Assembly (NCBI RefSeq): GCF_030694575.1
Contig: NZ_JAUYUS010000064.1
Span: 1-64,000, forward strand
Length of the DNA stretch: 64,000 nucleotides
Reading direction: 5' to 3'
Source of the DNA: Parvibaculum sp.
GTDB lineage: Bacteria > Pseudomonadota > Alphaproteobacteria > Parvibaculales > Parvibaculaceae
The position numbers were made by a program, and so were the translations under genes. Below the pieces are notes generated by a model that saw only the letters and a program-made list of their open reading frames with translations, was not told the origin of the DNA and ran no database searches. Of the stretch, positions 8,259-17,289 are shown one piece after another (within the stretch, counting starts at the first letter, position 1; every line of letters starts with the position of its first letter).

Positions 8259-9559
8259 TGAGCGCCGAAAGCGCCGCGCCGGAACAACGCCCGGAAAATC
8301 TGAAGACCGGCCTCTTTTACGGCTGGTATGTCGTCGGGGCCGTTCTCGTCATCATGACGGTGACTGCGGGACTCGGTTTTTACAACCTGTCGGTCTACCT
8401 CAAAGCCTTCGTGGTACAGGGCGGCTTCTCCGTGTCGGCAACCTCCGGCGCGACGGCTTGTTTCTTCATCGCATCCGGCATCAGCGGGCTCGGCGTTGCG
8501 GCGTTGATAGAACGCTACGACCCGCGCTGGGTCATTACCGCCGGTGCCTTTGTCGCCGCCTTCGCGACACTCGGGGCGGGGTATGTCACGGAACTCTGGC
8601 AGCTCTACCTCTTCTATGTGCTCTTCGGCATCGGCTATGCGGGCGCGGCACTGATACCCGGCACGACACTCGTTGCCCGCTGGTTCGCGCGGAGACGCTC
8701 GGTCGCGCTGTCATATGCCTCAACCGGACTTTCCCTCGGCGGCATTCTGCTGACGCCGCTCTCGGCATGGCTGATCGAGCGACTGGGCCTCGGCGGCGCA
8801 GCGCCTTGGCTGGCGCTCATCTTCATTCTCGGCGTTGTTCCCATTGCATGGCTCCTCATCCGCCCATCGCCGCAGACGATGGGCGTCGGCCCCGACGGCG
8901 ATCCGATCGCGCGCGATGCCGCCGGTACACCCCTGCCCGCGGACGGCATCGATTTCGAGGATGCAATCCGCAGCCGCTTCTTCATCCTCACCGCTATCGC
9001 CTATATTTTTGCAATGATGGCGCAGGTGGGCGTCATCGCGCATCAATACAGCCTCATTTTCGCGCGCACCGAGAACAGCAATACAGCACGCCTCGCCGTC
9101 GCGACCATGGCGATGGCCAGCATTGTCGGCCGGCTGATCGGCGGTCAGATCCTCGCTTACATTCCATCCCGTGGTTTCGTGCTCGCGCTGACGATCGTGC
9201 AAGGCGTTGCCCTTGTCTTCTATGCTTTTGTCCAAAGCACACCGATGCTGATTGCGACGACGGTCATATTCGGCCTGACGGTCGGCAACCTGCTGATGAT
9301 GCAGCCGCTCATGGTCGCCGAAGCATTCGGCCTCAAGGCCTATGGCCGGATCTATTCCCTTACCCAGCTTTTCATGACCGCCGGCGTTGCGACGGGACCG
9401 GCCGCCATCGGTTTTCTCTACGAATGGCTTGGCGGGTACCAGGTCGCCTTTCTCGCGATGGCCCTCGCGTCGCTTCTGGCTTTTCTGCTGATTATGGCCG
9501 CTGGCCCAATCCGCGCGCTTATGGATCAGGCCGAACGTGCAAGTCGTGCTGCCGGGTAA
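8258..9559 (+). CDS. MFS transporter (monocarboxylate/oxalate-formate antiporter type), copy 1
   Basis: A 433-aa inner-membrane carrier with about 12 hydrophobic helices. It begins FYGWYVVGAVLV, the usual start of the oxalate/formate antiporter-like and monocarboxylate-porter-like MFS group. The loop 2-3 motif region holds ERYDPRWVITAG, a WFARRRSVALSYASTGLSLGG stretch follows helix 4, and a cytoplasmic loop separates the two halves (about 195-230). It is a tandem paralogue of the following gene, with shared blocks such as YDPRW, YASTGLSLGG, DAIRSRFF and EAFGLKAY. GGGAGG precedes the ATG. The substrate, probably an organic acid, is inferred from family only. Confidence 0.85.
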   Translation: MSAESAAPEQRPENLKTGLFYGWYVVGAVLVIMTVTAGLGFYNLSVYLKAFVVQGGFSVSATSGATACFFIASGISGLGVAALIERYDPRWVITAGAFVAAFATLGAGYVTELWQLYLFYVLFGIGYAGAALIPGTTLVARWFARRRSVALSYASTGLSLGGILLTPLSAWLIERLGLGGAAPWLALIFILGVVPIAWLLIRPSPQTMGVGPDGDPIARDAAGTPLPADGIDFEDAIRSRFFILTAIAYIFAMMAQVGVIAHQYSLIFARTENSNTARLAVATMAMASIVGRLIGGQILAYIPSRGFVLALTIVQGVALVFYAFVQSTPMLIATTVIFGLTVGNLLMMQPLMVAEAFGLKAYGRIYSLTQLFMTAGVATGPAAIGFLYEWLGGYQVAFLAMALASLLAFLLIMAAGPIRALMDQAERASRAAG

Positions 9560-9569
9560 CAGAATCCAC

Positions 9570-9598
9570 TTGGGAGAACTGACCGATACGGCTATCTA
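9570..9598 (+). promoter_or_regulatory. Putative sigma-70 type promoter of second MFS gene
   Basis: TTGGGA at 9570-9575, a 17-bp spacer and TATCTA at 9593-9598 followed by GG, 46 bp upstream of the start codon. It matches the element upstream of copy 1 in spacing and -10 sequence. Each duplicated transporter therefore seems to carry its own promoter. Confidence 0.5.
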
Positions 9599-9644
9599 GG
9601 TCATATCGAGCCATTCACCCAATCGGCACTGCCGGAGTTTCGAA

Positions 9645-10937
9645 ATGAATGCTGGCCCCGCGCCAGAAGGCCCGCGCGCAACTCCGCGCGGACCGATCTT
9701 TTACGGCTGGTACATCGTCGGCACGGTTTTTGTCATCCATACCGTTTCGTGCGGACTGATCTTCTATAACCTGTCGATCTTCCTGAAGGCTTTCGTTGCG
9801 GAAGGCGGCTTTTCCGTATCCTCGACCTCGAACGCAACCGCCCTGTTCTTCATTTCTTCGGGTATTGCGGGCCTCGGCGTCGGCTGGCTGCTGGACCGCT
9901 ACGATCCGCGCTGGATCGTAACGTCCGGCGCCGTTCTATCGGCCGGCGTGCTTGCGGGCGCCGGGCATGTCGGCGAGCTCTGGCAGCTATACGGCTTCTA
10001 CATTCTCTTTGGCATAGGCAATGCAGCGGTCGCCGTCATCCCCGGCATGACGATCGTCGCGCGCTGGTTTACGCGGCAGCGGTCAAAGGCCATTGCCTAT
10101 GCCTCGACAGGCCTTTCGCTCGGCGGCATCGTCTTTACGCCGATTTCAGCAACGCTGGTAGAGCGTTACGGACTTGGGCAGGCCGCATATTGGCTGGCAA
10201 TCGTTCTCGTGCTCGGCGTCGTTCCGATAGCGCTGATCATGTTGCGCAAAAGCCCTGAAGCCATTGGACTTTCACCCGACGGAGACCCGCCTCGCCTCGC
10301 CGCCGACGGCAGCCGGTTGCCGCCGGACGGTATCTCGTTCAGAGATGCGATCCGCAGCCGCTTCTTCGTTTTTTGTACGGCCGCCTTCGTTTTTTCGATG
10401 ATGGCGCAGGTCGGTTCGCTCGCGCATCAGTTCCGTCTCGTTGCGACGCGGACGGGTGACGATCACATTGCGGCGCTTGCTGTTTCGATCATGGCGGCGG
10501 CGAGCATTGCCGGACGGCTTATCGGCGGGTCGCTGCTTTCGCGTGTTGCATCAAAGACTTATCTCTTTGCGATCTATGTACTGCAGGGCATTTCCTTTGC
10601 GCTGTTTGCCTTTGCCGAAGGCGTGGTTGCACTCTTCATCGTCTCCGCGATGTTCGGTGCAACGGTCGGAAATATGCAGATGATGCAGCCACTTATCACG
10701 GCGGAAGCATTCGGTTTGAAAGCCTATGCCCGTATCCTCTCGGTATCGCAGATGATTACGACCTGCGCCAACGCAGCCGGACCCGCGCTGCTTGGATTTC
10801 TCTATGTGGCAGCAGGTGGTTACGAGACGGCCTATCTGGCGATCACGCTGTCGTCGGTGTTCGGTTTTGCGTGCCTTGCCGCGGCGGGACCCGTGCGGGC
10901 TCTGCTCGATGCTCAGGAAAAATCTCTACGCGCTTGA
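9645..10937 (+). CDS. MFS transporter (monocarboxylate/oxalate-formate antiporter type), copy 2
   Basis: A 430-aa paralogue of the preceding gene, alike along its whole length (FYGWYIVG start, RYDPRWIV, ARWFTRQRSKAIAYASTGLSLGG, DGISFRDAIRSRFF, QPLITAEAFGLKAYARI). About 12 transmembrane helices are expected. Differences cluster in helices 1, 5 and 8, so the two copies may differ in substrate. It lies 85 bp after copy 1 with its own promoter-like element, and just upstream of the malyl-CoA-lyase-like gene, which could supply or use the transported acid. That link is inference. Confidence 0.85.
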   Translation: MNAGPAPEGPRATPRGPIFYGWYIVGTVFVIHTVSCGLIFYNLSIFLKAFVAEGGFSVSSTSNATALFFISSGIAGLGVGWLLDRYDPRWIVTSGAVLSAGVLAGAGHVGELWQLYGFYILFGIGNAAVAVIPGMTIVARWFTRQRSKAIAYASTGLSLGGIVFTPISATLVERYGLGQAAYWLAIVLVLGVVPIALIMLRKSPEAIGLSPDGDPPRLAADGSRLPPDGISFRDAIRSRFFVFCTAAFVFSMMAQVGSLAHQFRLVATRTGDDHIAALAVSIMAAASIAGRLIGGSLLSRVASKTYLFAIYVLQGISFALFAFAEGVVALFIVSAMFGATVGNMQMMQPLITAEAFGLKAYARILSVSQMITTCANAAGPALLGFLYVAAGGYETAYLAITLSSVFGFACLAAAGPVRALLDAQEKSLRA

Positions 10938-11009
10938 ATAGGTTCATGGATTTGCACTCGAAGCATCGCTAGACTGCGCGCAAATCGCCCTTATCCCCAG
11001 TGGACTGTC

Positions 11010-12053
11010 ATGAAACTGCCATCGTTCTTTTACAAACCGCTCGCCATTGGTGCGCCGGCTCCCTATCGGGAGCTCCCCGTCGCGCTCGAACGCATGATCC
11101 ATTTCTTCCCCGGACACAATGAGAAGCTCCGTTCGCGTCTCGGCGAGATGATCCCGCAGGTCGACGTGCTGCTCGGCAATCTTGAGGACGCGATTCCGGC
11201 GGACGCGAAGGAGGCGGCGCGGAAGGGTGTGATCGAGGTCGGCAAGAGCCATGATTTCGGGTCGACCGGTTTCTGGGTCCGCATCAATCCGCTGAACAGT
11301 CCGTGGATGCTGGACGATGTGACGGAGCTGGTGGCCAAGATCGGCGACAAGCTCGACGTCATCATGCTGCCCAAGGTTGAAGGCGCTTGGGATATCCACT
11401 ATCTCGACCAGTTGCTCGCGCAACTCGAAGCGAAGCACGGATTGAAGAAGCCGCTTCTCATCCACGCGATCCTCGAAACCGCTCAGGGAGTGAAGAATGT
11501 CGAGGAAATCGCCTGCGCCTCCCCCCGCATGCACGGCATGAGCCTCGGACCGGCCGACCTCGCGGCATCGCGCAAGATGAAGACGACGCGTGTCGGCGGC
11601 GGACACCCCTTCTACCGGGTTCTCGAAGACCCGAAGGAGGACGGCAGCCCCCGCATCGCCGCACAGCAGGATCTCTGGCACTACACGTTTGCGAAGATGG
11701 TGGACGCCTGCGTTGCGAACGACATCCGTCCCTTCTACGGCCCCTTCGGCGACATCCAGGATGCGGAGGCCTGCGAGCAGCAGTTCCGCAATGCGTTCCT
11801 GATGGGCTGTGTCGGCGCGTGGTCGCTGCATCCGAACCAGATCGCGATCGCCAAGCGCGTCTTCAGCCCCGATCCGGCGGAAGTGCAATTCGCGAAAAGA
11901 ATTCTGGAAGCGATGCCCGATGGGACGGGCGTGGCAATGATCGACGGCAAGATGCAGGACGACGCTACCTGGAAACAGGCGAAGGTCATCGTCGATCTCG
12001 CAAAAAAGGTCGGGGCCAAAGACCCCGACCTTGCGAAAGCCTACGGCTTCTGA
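11010..12053 (+). CDS. HpcH/HpaI-family lyase, malyl-CoA lyase-like
   Basis: A 347-aa protein of the HpcH/HpaI aldolase / CitE-like superfamily. The start [17 protein letters not shown] and the [18 protein letters not shown] block (the acidic residues that bind Mg2+ in CitE/Mcl proteins) resemble malyl-CoA or beta-methylmalyl-CoA lyases, which cleave CoA-linked hydroxy acids to glyoxylate and an acyl-Co[23 protein letters not shown] (conserved Glu) and [11 protein letters not shown] follow. The C-terminal quarter has [19 protein letters not shown], a motif shared by this group. Exact substrate is uncertain. Its 3' end contains a minus-strand terminator serving the convergent gene. Confidence 0.8.
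   Translation: MKLPSFFYKPLAIGAPAPYRELPVALERMIHFFPGHNEKLRSRLGEMIPQVDVLLGNLEDAIPADAKEAARKGVIEVGKSHDFGSTGFWVRINPLNSPWMLDDVTELVAKIGDKLDVIMLPKVEGAWDIHYLDQLLAQLEAKHGLKKPLLIHAILETAQGVKNVEEIACASPRMHGMSLGPADLAASRKMKTTRVGGGHPFYRVLEDPKEDGSPRIAAQQDLWHYTFAKMVDACVANDIRPFYGPFGDIQDAEACEQQFRNAFLMGCVGAWSLHPNQIAIAKRVFSPDPAEVQFAKRILEAMPDGTGVAMIDGKMQDDATWKQAKVIVDLAKKVGAKDPDLAKAYGF
12002..12030 (-). terminator. Rho-independent terminator inside the opposing coding sequence
   Basis: On the minus strand GGTCGGGG (12030-12023) pairs perfectly with CCCCGACC (12015-12008) around a 7-nt loop, followed directly by six T (12007-12002). It lies 28 bp past the stop of the Old Yellow Enzyme gene and wholly within the last codons of the convergent HpcH-family gene. 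Confidence 0.85.
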
Positions 12054-12057
12054 TCCG

Positions 12058-13161
12058 TCAGGACAGCGTCGCGAGCGCCGCCGGGTTGAAGGCCATGAGC
12101 TTGTCGAACGCGCCTTGATGCACTTTCTGCGTCCAGGCCGGGTCGACCAGCAGCGCGCGGCCAACGGCGACGAGGTCGAACTCGCCTTTCTCGAGGCGGT
12201 CGAGAAGATCGTCGATACCCGTCGCTTCCGAGCTTTCGCCGCCGAAGGAAGCAATGAATTCGCCCGACAGGCTGACGCTGCCGACCGTGATCGACGGCTT
12301 GCCGGTAAGCTTCTTCGTCCAGCCCGCGAGATTGAGGTCGGAGCCCTCGAATTCCGGCTCCCAGAAGCGGCGCTGCGAACAATGGAAGGCATCGACGCCG
12401 GCATCGGAGAGAGGCTTCAGGAAAGCGGCGAGTTCGTCCGGTGTCCGGGCGAGCCTGGCTGTGTAGTCCTGCTGCTTCCACTGCGAGAAACGGAGAATAA
12501 GCGGGAAGTCCTTGCCGACCTCGCGGCGGATCGCTTCGATGATCTCGACAGCGAAGCGCGTGCGGCCGACGAGATCGCCACCGTATTCGTCGTCGCGGAT
12601 ATTGGTGCCCTCCCAGAAGAACTGGTCGATCAGGTAGCCGTGCGCGCCGTGCACTTCGACGCCGTCCATGCCGATCGCCCGGGCATCGGCCGCGGCGCGC
12701 GCGAAGGCGTCGATCGTCTCCTTGATCTCCTTCTTCGTCATCGGCTCGGACAAGGCCTTGCCCGGCTTTACGAGACCCGACGGACCATGGCTCGGCAGGT
12801 CCGGATTGGTCGCCTTGGCCGGATTTCTCGTCATGCCGACATGCCAGAGCTGCGGCATGATCTTGCCGCCGGCGCCATGGACTTCCTCGACGACACGCTT
12901 CCAGCCCTTGAGAGCCTCGTCGCCCCAGAACTGCGGAACATTCGGGTCGCCCGTCGCGACCGGAGAATTCACCGTCGTCCCCTCGGTGACGATGAGGCCG
13001 CATTCGGCTTCGGCCCGGCGGCGGTAATAGGCCGCGACATCGGGACCGGGAATGCCGCCCGGCGACTTCGACCTCGTCATCGGCGCCATCACGACGCGAT
13101 TGGGCAGGTGCAGCCCATTGAGGACGAAAGGCTCAAACAGGGGGGCGACGGATCGGCTCAT
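12058..13161 (-). CDS. NADH:flavin oxidoreductase, Old Yellow Enzyme family
   Basis: A 367-aa FMN-dependent TIM-barrel ene-reductase. It starts LFEPFVLNGLHLPNRVVMAPMTRSKS, and contains VTEGTTVNSPVATGDPNVPQFWG, MPQLWHVGM, EIKETIDAFARAAADAR and GVEVHGAHGYLIDQFF (FMN and substrate His region), followed by the ISVG/AVGR-type phosphate-binding end (DLVAVGRALLVDPAW). It likely reduces activated C=C bonds with NAD(P)H; the substrate is unknown. The ATG at 13161 has GGGAG upstream; a longer frame to 13293 is non-coding in character. A strong terminator follows, inside the convergent lyase gene. Confidence 0.88.
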   Translation of the reverse strand: MSRSVAPLFEPFVLNGLHLPNRVVMAPMTRSKSPGGIPGPDVAAYYRRRAEAECGLIVTEGTTVNSPVATGDPNVPQFWGDEALKGWKRVVEEVHGAGGKIMPQLWHVGMTRNPAKATNPDLPSHGPSGLVKPGKALSEPMTKKEIKETIDAFARAAADARAIGMDGVEVHGAHGYLIDQFFWEGTNIRDDEYGGDLVGRTRFAVEIIEAIRREVGKDFPLILRFSQWKQQDYTARLARTPDELAAFLKPLSDAGVDAFHCSQRRFWEPEFEGSDLNLAGWTKKLTGKPSITVGSVSLSGEFIASFGGESSEATGIDDLLDRLEKGEFDLVAVGRALLVDPAWTQKVHQGAFDKLMAFNPAALATLS

Positions 13162-13344
13162 GGGGTTCTCCCGAAGATTGAAAATAACGATGGGCGCCAT
13201 ATTGGGTGTTTCGGGCGCATTGGCAATGCTGTTTGCCGCCACTCCGGCTTCCGGTGCCGGCGATAACCTCACCCCGCCGGGGTTTTCCCCCATGGAGCCA
13301 AACTGTTACAGTCGGGAACGTGTTTCCAGGAGTCGCAGCCGGCC

Positions 13345-13677
13345 ATGCAAGTCAATCGGGAGGCCAAATTCCAGATCGGCCAGATCGTCCGCCACAGGTT
13401 TTATCCTTTTCGCGGTGTGATTTTCGACGTCGATCCGACTTTCAACAATACCGAGGAATGGTGGCTGTCCATCCCCGAGGAAGTTCGCCCGCGCAAGGAC
13501 CAGCCTTACTACCACCTGCTGGCCGAGAACTCGGATACGGAATACGTCGCCTATGTGTCGGAGCAGAACCTGCTGCCGGACGATTCCGGGGAACCTGTGC
13601 GTCATCCGCAAGTGCCGGAACTTTTCGGTGCACTCAAGAACGGCGTTTATTCGATTCGCACCAAGTCCGCTCATTGA
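13345..13677 (+). CDS. hspQ: Heat shock protein HspQ / hemimethylated-DNA-binding domain
   Basis: A 110-aa protein of the YccV/HspQ family. Diagnostic stretches are AKFQIGQIVRHRFYPFRGVIFDVDP, PYYHLLAENSDTEYVAYVSEQNLLPDD and HPQVPELFG. In Escherichia coli HspQ affects DnaA stability and acts as a Lon specificity factor; the role here is inferred from family. CAGGAG precedes the start. It is divergent from the Old Yellow Enzyme gene by 183 bp. Confidence 0.9.
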   Translation: MQVNREAKFQIGQIVRHRFYPFRGVIFDVDPTFNNTEEWWLSIPEEVRPRKDQPYYHLLAENSDTEYVAYVSEQNLLPDDSGEPVRHPQVPELFGALKNGVYSIRTKSAH

Positions 13678-13791
13678 GAACGGCATCCCCGGCCGAAATC
13701 GCTCTCGTCCGGAACCCCGGGCTCGTGCTAGTCAGGGACTGTCATTGCGTCTGAGGCGCGGTGCGGGCGCGATTGCGGGAGGGGCTCCAAG

Positions 13792-14514
13792 GTGCGGCGC
13801 GACAGACGGCCATATTTCGTCCGGCGGATCATCGACGGCTGGACGCGCTTCTATGTGAAGCGCTTCATCGTTCCCGCCTTCGACGCGATCGGGCCTGGCT
13901 TCGACGTGTCGTGTCCCCGCAATCTCGAAATATGGGGTGGAGGGATCACGGCCGGATCGCATCTCCATCTCCACGCGGCAGAAGGTAACCTCGTGCGGCT
14001 GGCCACCTGGCGTACGGGCGAACGCGAAGGCCGCATTTCCTTCGGCGATTACGTTCTCATCAGTCCCGGCACACATATCGTGGCATCGGAAGAAATCACC
14101 ATCGGCAGCAACACGATGATCGCGAGCGGCTGCTACATCTCGGATTCCGATTGGCACGACACCTACGACCGTACCGCGGAACTGGAAAAGCACCGGCCGA
14201 TCCGGATCGGAGAGAATGTCTGGCTCGGTGTCCGCGTGATCGTGGGCAAGGGCGTGACCATCGGCGACAACAGCATCGTCGGCGCGGGCGCGGTCGTCAC
14301 GCGGGATATCCCCGCAAACTGCATCGCAGCAGGCAATCCGGCGCGCGTGGTGCGCGAACTCGACCCGGCGCGAGAGTTTCGCAAACGCTCCGCCCTCTTT
14401 GCCGAAGGCGAGAGCCTGGACCGCGACATGAACAGGCTGATGCGCTACATGCTGCGCGAGAACACGCTCTTCGGATGGCTCCGGAGCGTGCTCTCGCCTT
14501 CACGCATGGACTAG
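13792..14514 (+). CDS. Acetyltransferase-like protein with left-handed beta helix
   Basis: A 240-aa protein with hexapeptide repeats from about residue 50 to 190, for example ISFGDYVLISPGTHIVASEEITIGSNTMIASGCYISD, then RIGENVWLGVRVIVGKGVTIGDNSIVGAGAVVTRDIPANCIAAGNPARVV. This matches maltose/galactoside-type O-acetyltransferases (LbetaH), including the SDWHD segment holding a candidate catalytic His. The acceptor may be a sugar, but no glycan genes are adjacent. The start is GTG at 13792 with GGGAGGGG upstream. Its stop codon overlaps the stop of the convergent IalB gene in a shared CTAG. Confidence 0.78.
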   Translation: MRRDRRPYFVRRIIDGWTRFYVKRFIVPAFDAIGPGFDVSCPRNLEIWGGGITAGSHLHLHAAEGNLVRLATWRTGEREGRISFGDYVLISPGTHIVASEEITIGSNTMIASGCYISDSDWHDTYDRTAELEKHRPIRIGENVWLGVRVIVGKGVTIGDNSIVGAGAVVTRDIPANCIAAGNPARVVRELDPAREFRKRSALFAEGESLDRDMNRLMRYMLRENTLFGWLRSVLSPSRMD

Positions 14515-15071
14515 GACTTCTTCGGCACCGGCACCGCTGCGATGGCCTTGCTGATGCCATCGAGCTTCACCGGCACCTTGGCGTCGCCCTTGCCGACGAT
14601 GCGGAAACTCATCACCATTTCCTTGCCGGCCTTGATCGCCTTCAGGCGTGCGTCATCCAGAAGGATTTCTGTCTGGCATCCGCCTGGCAGGCAATACATG
14701 AAGTGCTGTCCGAAAGCCTCGCCGCCGTCGATCGACCAGCCGATACCGGTCGGGAGGAAGGTGCCGAGCGGCGTGATCGCGAACATGAACATGTCCTGCT
14801 TGCCGTCTTCGTTCGCGTCCCTCGGGCCATAGCCGATGCCCAGATAGGCGATGCGCTGCTTGTCTTCCCCGATGCGGACGTCGACAAAGGCATGGCATTG
14901 CTCGGTGCCCTGCTCGTTCGTTTCACAGCGCGTGCTCCACGTACCGAAACTCTGAATTTTTGCGTCCGATGCGTCTGCCGCGGAAGCGTCCTGCGCATAA
15001 GCCGGCACGAGGCCCGCAGTGGACATGAACGCCGCGGCGGCGACGCCGGTAAGCAAGCGCCGAATTGACAT
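14511..15071 (-). CDS. IalB (invasion-associated locus B) family periplasmic protein
   Basis: A 186-aa exported protein. The signal peptide ends near PAYAQ (about residue 27). The mature part shows the family's FGTWSTRCE near the start, a CHAFVDV stretch, MFMFAITPLGTFLPTGIGWSIDG, and YCLPGGCQTEILLDD with paired Cys, then a C-terminal GKEMVMSFRIVGKG. The family was named for Bartonella IalB, but homologues are common in non-pathogenic alphaproteobacteria and the function is not known. The start at 15071 gives a proper signal peptide. Confidence 0.82.
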   Translation of the reverse strand: MSIRRLLTGVAAAAFMSTAGLVPAYAQDASAADASDAKIQSFGTWSTRCETNEQGTEQCHAFVDVRIGEDKQRIAYLGIGYGPRDANEDGKQDMFMFAITPLGTFLPTGIGWSIDGGEAFGQHFMYCLPGGCQTEILLDDARLKAIKAGKEMVMSFRIVGKGDAKVPVKLDGISKAIAAVPVPKKS

Positions 15072-15199
15072 AGTGGAAAATCCTTTCAGGAACTGGGAGT
15101 TCAAGGCGGTCCTGACGCCATGCCGGATATCTGCCGGAGCTCGACCGAACCGTCGGTCGTGAGCCGTAACTTCGCATTTCGGCATAATCATGGCACCGG

Positions 15200-15215
15200 G
15201 ATTCTTTGAAGAATC
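15200..15215. promoter_or_regulatory. Inverted repeat, candidate operator
   Basis: GATTCTT (15200-15206) and AAGAATC (15209-15215) are perfect inverted copies with a 2-bp centre. It lies in the 218-bp divergent region between the IalB gene and the peptide-binding protein gene, a usual location for a dimeric regulator. Confidence 0.4.
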
Positions 15216-15289
15216 GTCCAGATTGCTTAACTCTAGAGCCCCGATAGAACCAGAACGCCCCCTCCGCCGGAATTGAGAGACTGCAGGCC

Positions 15290-17116
15290 TTGTCCGTTTG
15301 GCACCATATCCATCGTTCCGGACGACTGGCGCTGGCGGTCACGGCGCTGCTTTTTTCCGGCTTTCCGGCGCTCGCCGCCTCCCCCTCCACAGGTCCGCGT
15401 CATGCCATCGCCATGCATGGCGAGCCGCTCTACCCCGAAGGCTTCGCCCATTTCGGCTATGTGAACCCGCAAGCCCCCAAAGGCGGATCCATTGTTTACG
15501 GCGCGACCGGTTCCTTCGACAGCCTCAACCCTTTTATCGTTCGCGGAACCTCGGCCATCGGCCTGCGGGAACACGTCTTCGAGAGCTTGCTCGCACGCGG
15601 CTATGACGAGCCGTTCACGCTCTACGGCCTGCTGGCGGAAAGCGTCGAGGTGCCGGACGACCGAAGCTGGGTCGCCTTCACCCTGAACCCGGCCGCGCGC
15701 TTTTCCGGCGGTGAACCGGTCACCGTGGACGATGTGATCTATTCGCTGGAGACGCTCCGCGACAAGGGCCGCCCGAACTACAAGACCTATTATTCGAAGG
15801 TCGAGCGCATCGAGCGGACAGGCCCGCGCGGCGTGAAGTTTCATTTTGCGCCGGATGGCGACCGGGAGATTCCGCTGATCCTGGGCCTGATGCCGATCAT
15901 CCCCAAACATGTCTACGACAAACGGGACTTCAGCCGCTCCGGCTTCGATACCCCGGTCGGAAGTGGACCCTATTTCGTAGAGAAGCTGGAGCCGGGCTCG
16001 AGCATTTCCTACCGGCTCGATCCCGGCTACTGGGGCGCGAAGCTGCCGGTGAATGTGGGTCAAAACAATATCGGCCGCGTGACCTACGAATATTTTCGCG
16101 ACGCCAACTCGTCGTTCGAGGCTTTCAAGAGCGGCATCTATCACGCCCGGCCGGAGGACGACCCCGGCCGGTGGACGACGGGATATGATTTTCCGGCGCT
16201 GAGACAGGGCCGCGTCCGCAAGGAAACATTCGGGACCGGCATGCCCTCCGGCATGTATGGCCTCGTCTTCAACACGCGGCGTCCGGTTTTTGGGGACAGG
16301 CGCGTCCGGCTCGCGCTCATTCAGATTTTCAACTTCGAATGGGTGAACCGGAATCTTTATTACGGTTCATATGTCCGCACACAGAGTTTTTTCGACAACT
16401 CGGAACTCGGCTCGCGCGGGCTGCCCGCAAGCGAACGCGAGCGCGAATTGCTGGCCCCCTTTCCGGATGCCGTGACGCCGGAGATCATGGCGGCGGGCTG
16501 GCAGGCGCCGGACGGGGACGCAAGCGGTCAGGACCGTGCGAACCGCGCGCGCGCCATCGCGCTCCTGAAGGAGGCGGGTTACGAAATCCGCAAGGGCACG
16601 ATGACGAACAGGGCGACGGGGAAGCCGCTTGCGTTCGAAATTCTGGTGGCGACGCCGGCCGAGGAACGCCTCGCCCTCACCTATTCGCGCATGGTGAAGC
16701 GCGTCGGCGTGAACGCCGTCGTCCGCAATGTCGACCCGAGCCAGTTTCAGGAACGGCGCAACAATTACGACTTCGACACGATTTTCAACAGCTGGTTCTC
16801 CTCGCTCTCGCCGGGCAACGAGCAGAGCTTCTACTGGGGAGCGGAAGCCGCGGACACGCCGGGTACGCGGAATTACATGGGCGCGAAGGAACCGGCCATC
16901 GACGCGACGATCGAGGCGATGCTGGCGGCCCGGACCCGCGAAGACTTCATCGCCGCCGTGCGGGCAATGGACCGCGTACTGCTGTCCGGCGCCTATGTAA
17001 TCCCGCTCTATCATCAGCCGGAGCAGTGGGTCGCATTGTGGTCGAAGGTGAAGGTGCCGGAGACGAGATCGCTCTACGGCTATCGCAGCGGCGCATGGTG
17101 GATCGACGAAAAGTAG
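15290..17116 (+). CDS. ABC transporter substrate-binding protein, family 5 (YejA-like)
   Basis: A 608-aa periplasmic oligopeptide-type binding protein. The signal peptide ends near FPALAA (about residue 30). The mature start HAIAMHGEPLYPEGFAHFGYVNPQAPKGG and GSFDSLNPFIVRG are typical of YejA-type SBP_bac_5 proteins, as are FTLNPAARFSGGEPVTVDDVIYSLE and YGLVFNTRRPVFGDRRVRLAL. No permease or ATPase genes adjoin it, so it is an orphan receptor here. The start appears to be TTG at 15290, the only nearby in-frame start that gives the signal peptide. An 8-bp-stem hairpin follows the stop. Confidence 0.87.
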   Translation: MSVWHHIHRSGRLALAVTALLFSGFPALAASPSTGPRHAIAMHGEPLYPEGFAHFGYVNPQAPKGGSIVYGATGSFDSLNPFIVRGTSAIGLREHVFESLLARGYDEPFTLYGLLAESVEVPDDRSWVAFTLNPAARFSGGEPVTVDDVIYSLETLRDKGRPNYKTYYSKVERIERTGPRGVKFHFAPDGDREIPLILGLMPIIPKHVYDKRDFSRSGFDTPVGSGPYFVEKLEPGSSISYRLDPGYWGAKLPVNVGQNNIGRVTYEYFRDANSSFEAFKSGIYHARPEDDPGRWTTGYDFPALRQGRVRKETFGTGMPSGMYGLVFNTRRPVFGDRRVRLALIQIFNFEWVNRNLYYGSYVRTQSFFDNSELGSRGLPASERERELLAPFPDAVTPEIMAAGWQAPDGDASGQDRANRARAIALLKEAGYEIRKGTMTNRATGKPLAFEILVATPAEERLALTYSRMVKRVGVNAVVRNVDPSQFQERRNNYDFDTIFNSWFSSLSPGNEQSFYWGAEAADTPGTRNYMGAKEPAIDATIEAMLAARTREDFIAAVRAMDRVLLSGAYVIPLYHQPEQWVALWSKVKVPETRSLYGYRSGAWWIDEK

Positions 17117-17125
17117 AACGCGCGG

Positions 17126-17146
17126 TTGCGCTTTCAAGAAGCGCAA
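17126..17146 (+). terminator. Hairpin after the peptide-binding protein gene
   Basis: TTGCGCTT (17126-17133) and AAGCGCAA (17139-17146) form a perfect 8-bp stem with a 5-nt loop, 10 bp past the stop. There is no T-run, so it may be a transcript-end or stabilising hairpin rather than a strong terminator. Confidence 0.4.
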
Positions 17147-17289
17147 GCGGAAATTCGTTCAGCCATTTGCCTTAGACAAAACTCCTTCCTCTGCTATCGT
17201 TTCCGCAACCAGCTCGTCGTCTGAAAGCTGGGGCAGTATCGGGGCGAGATAACAGACGTCGGGCCTACCCTCGGTTCAGGGAGACCCGA

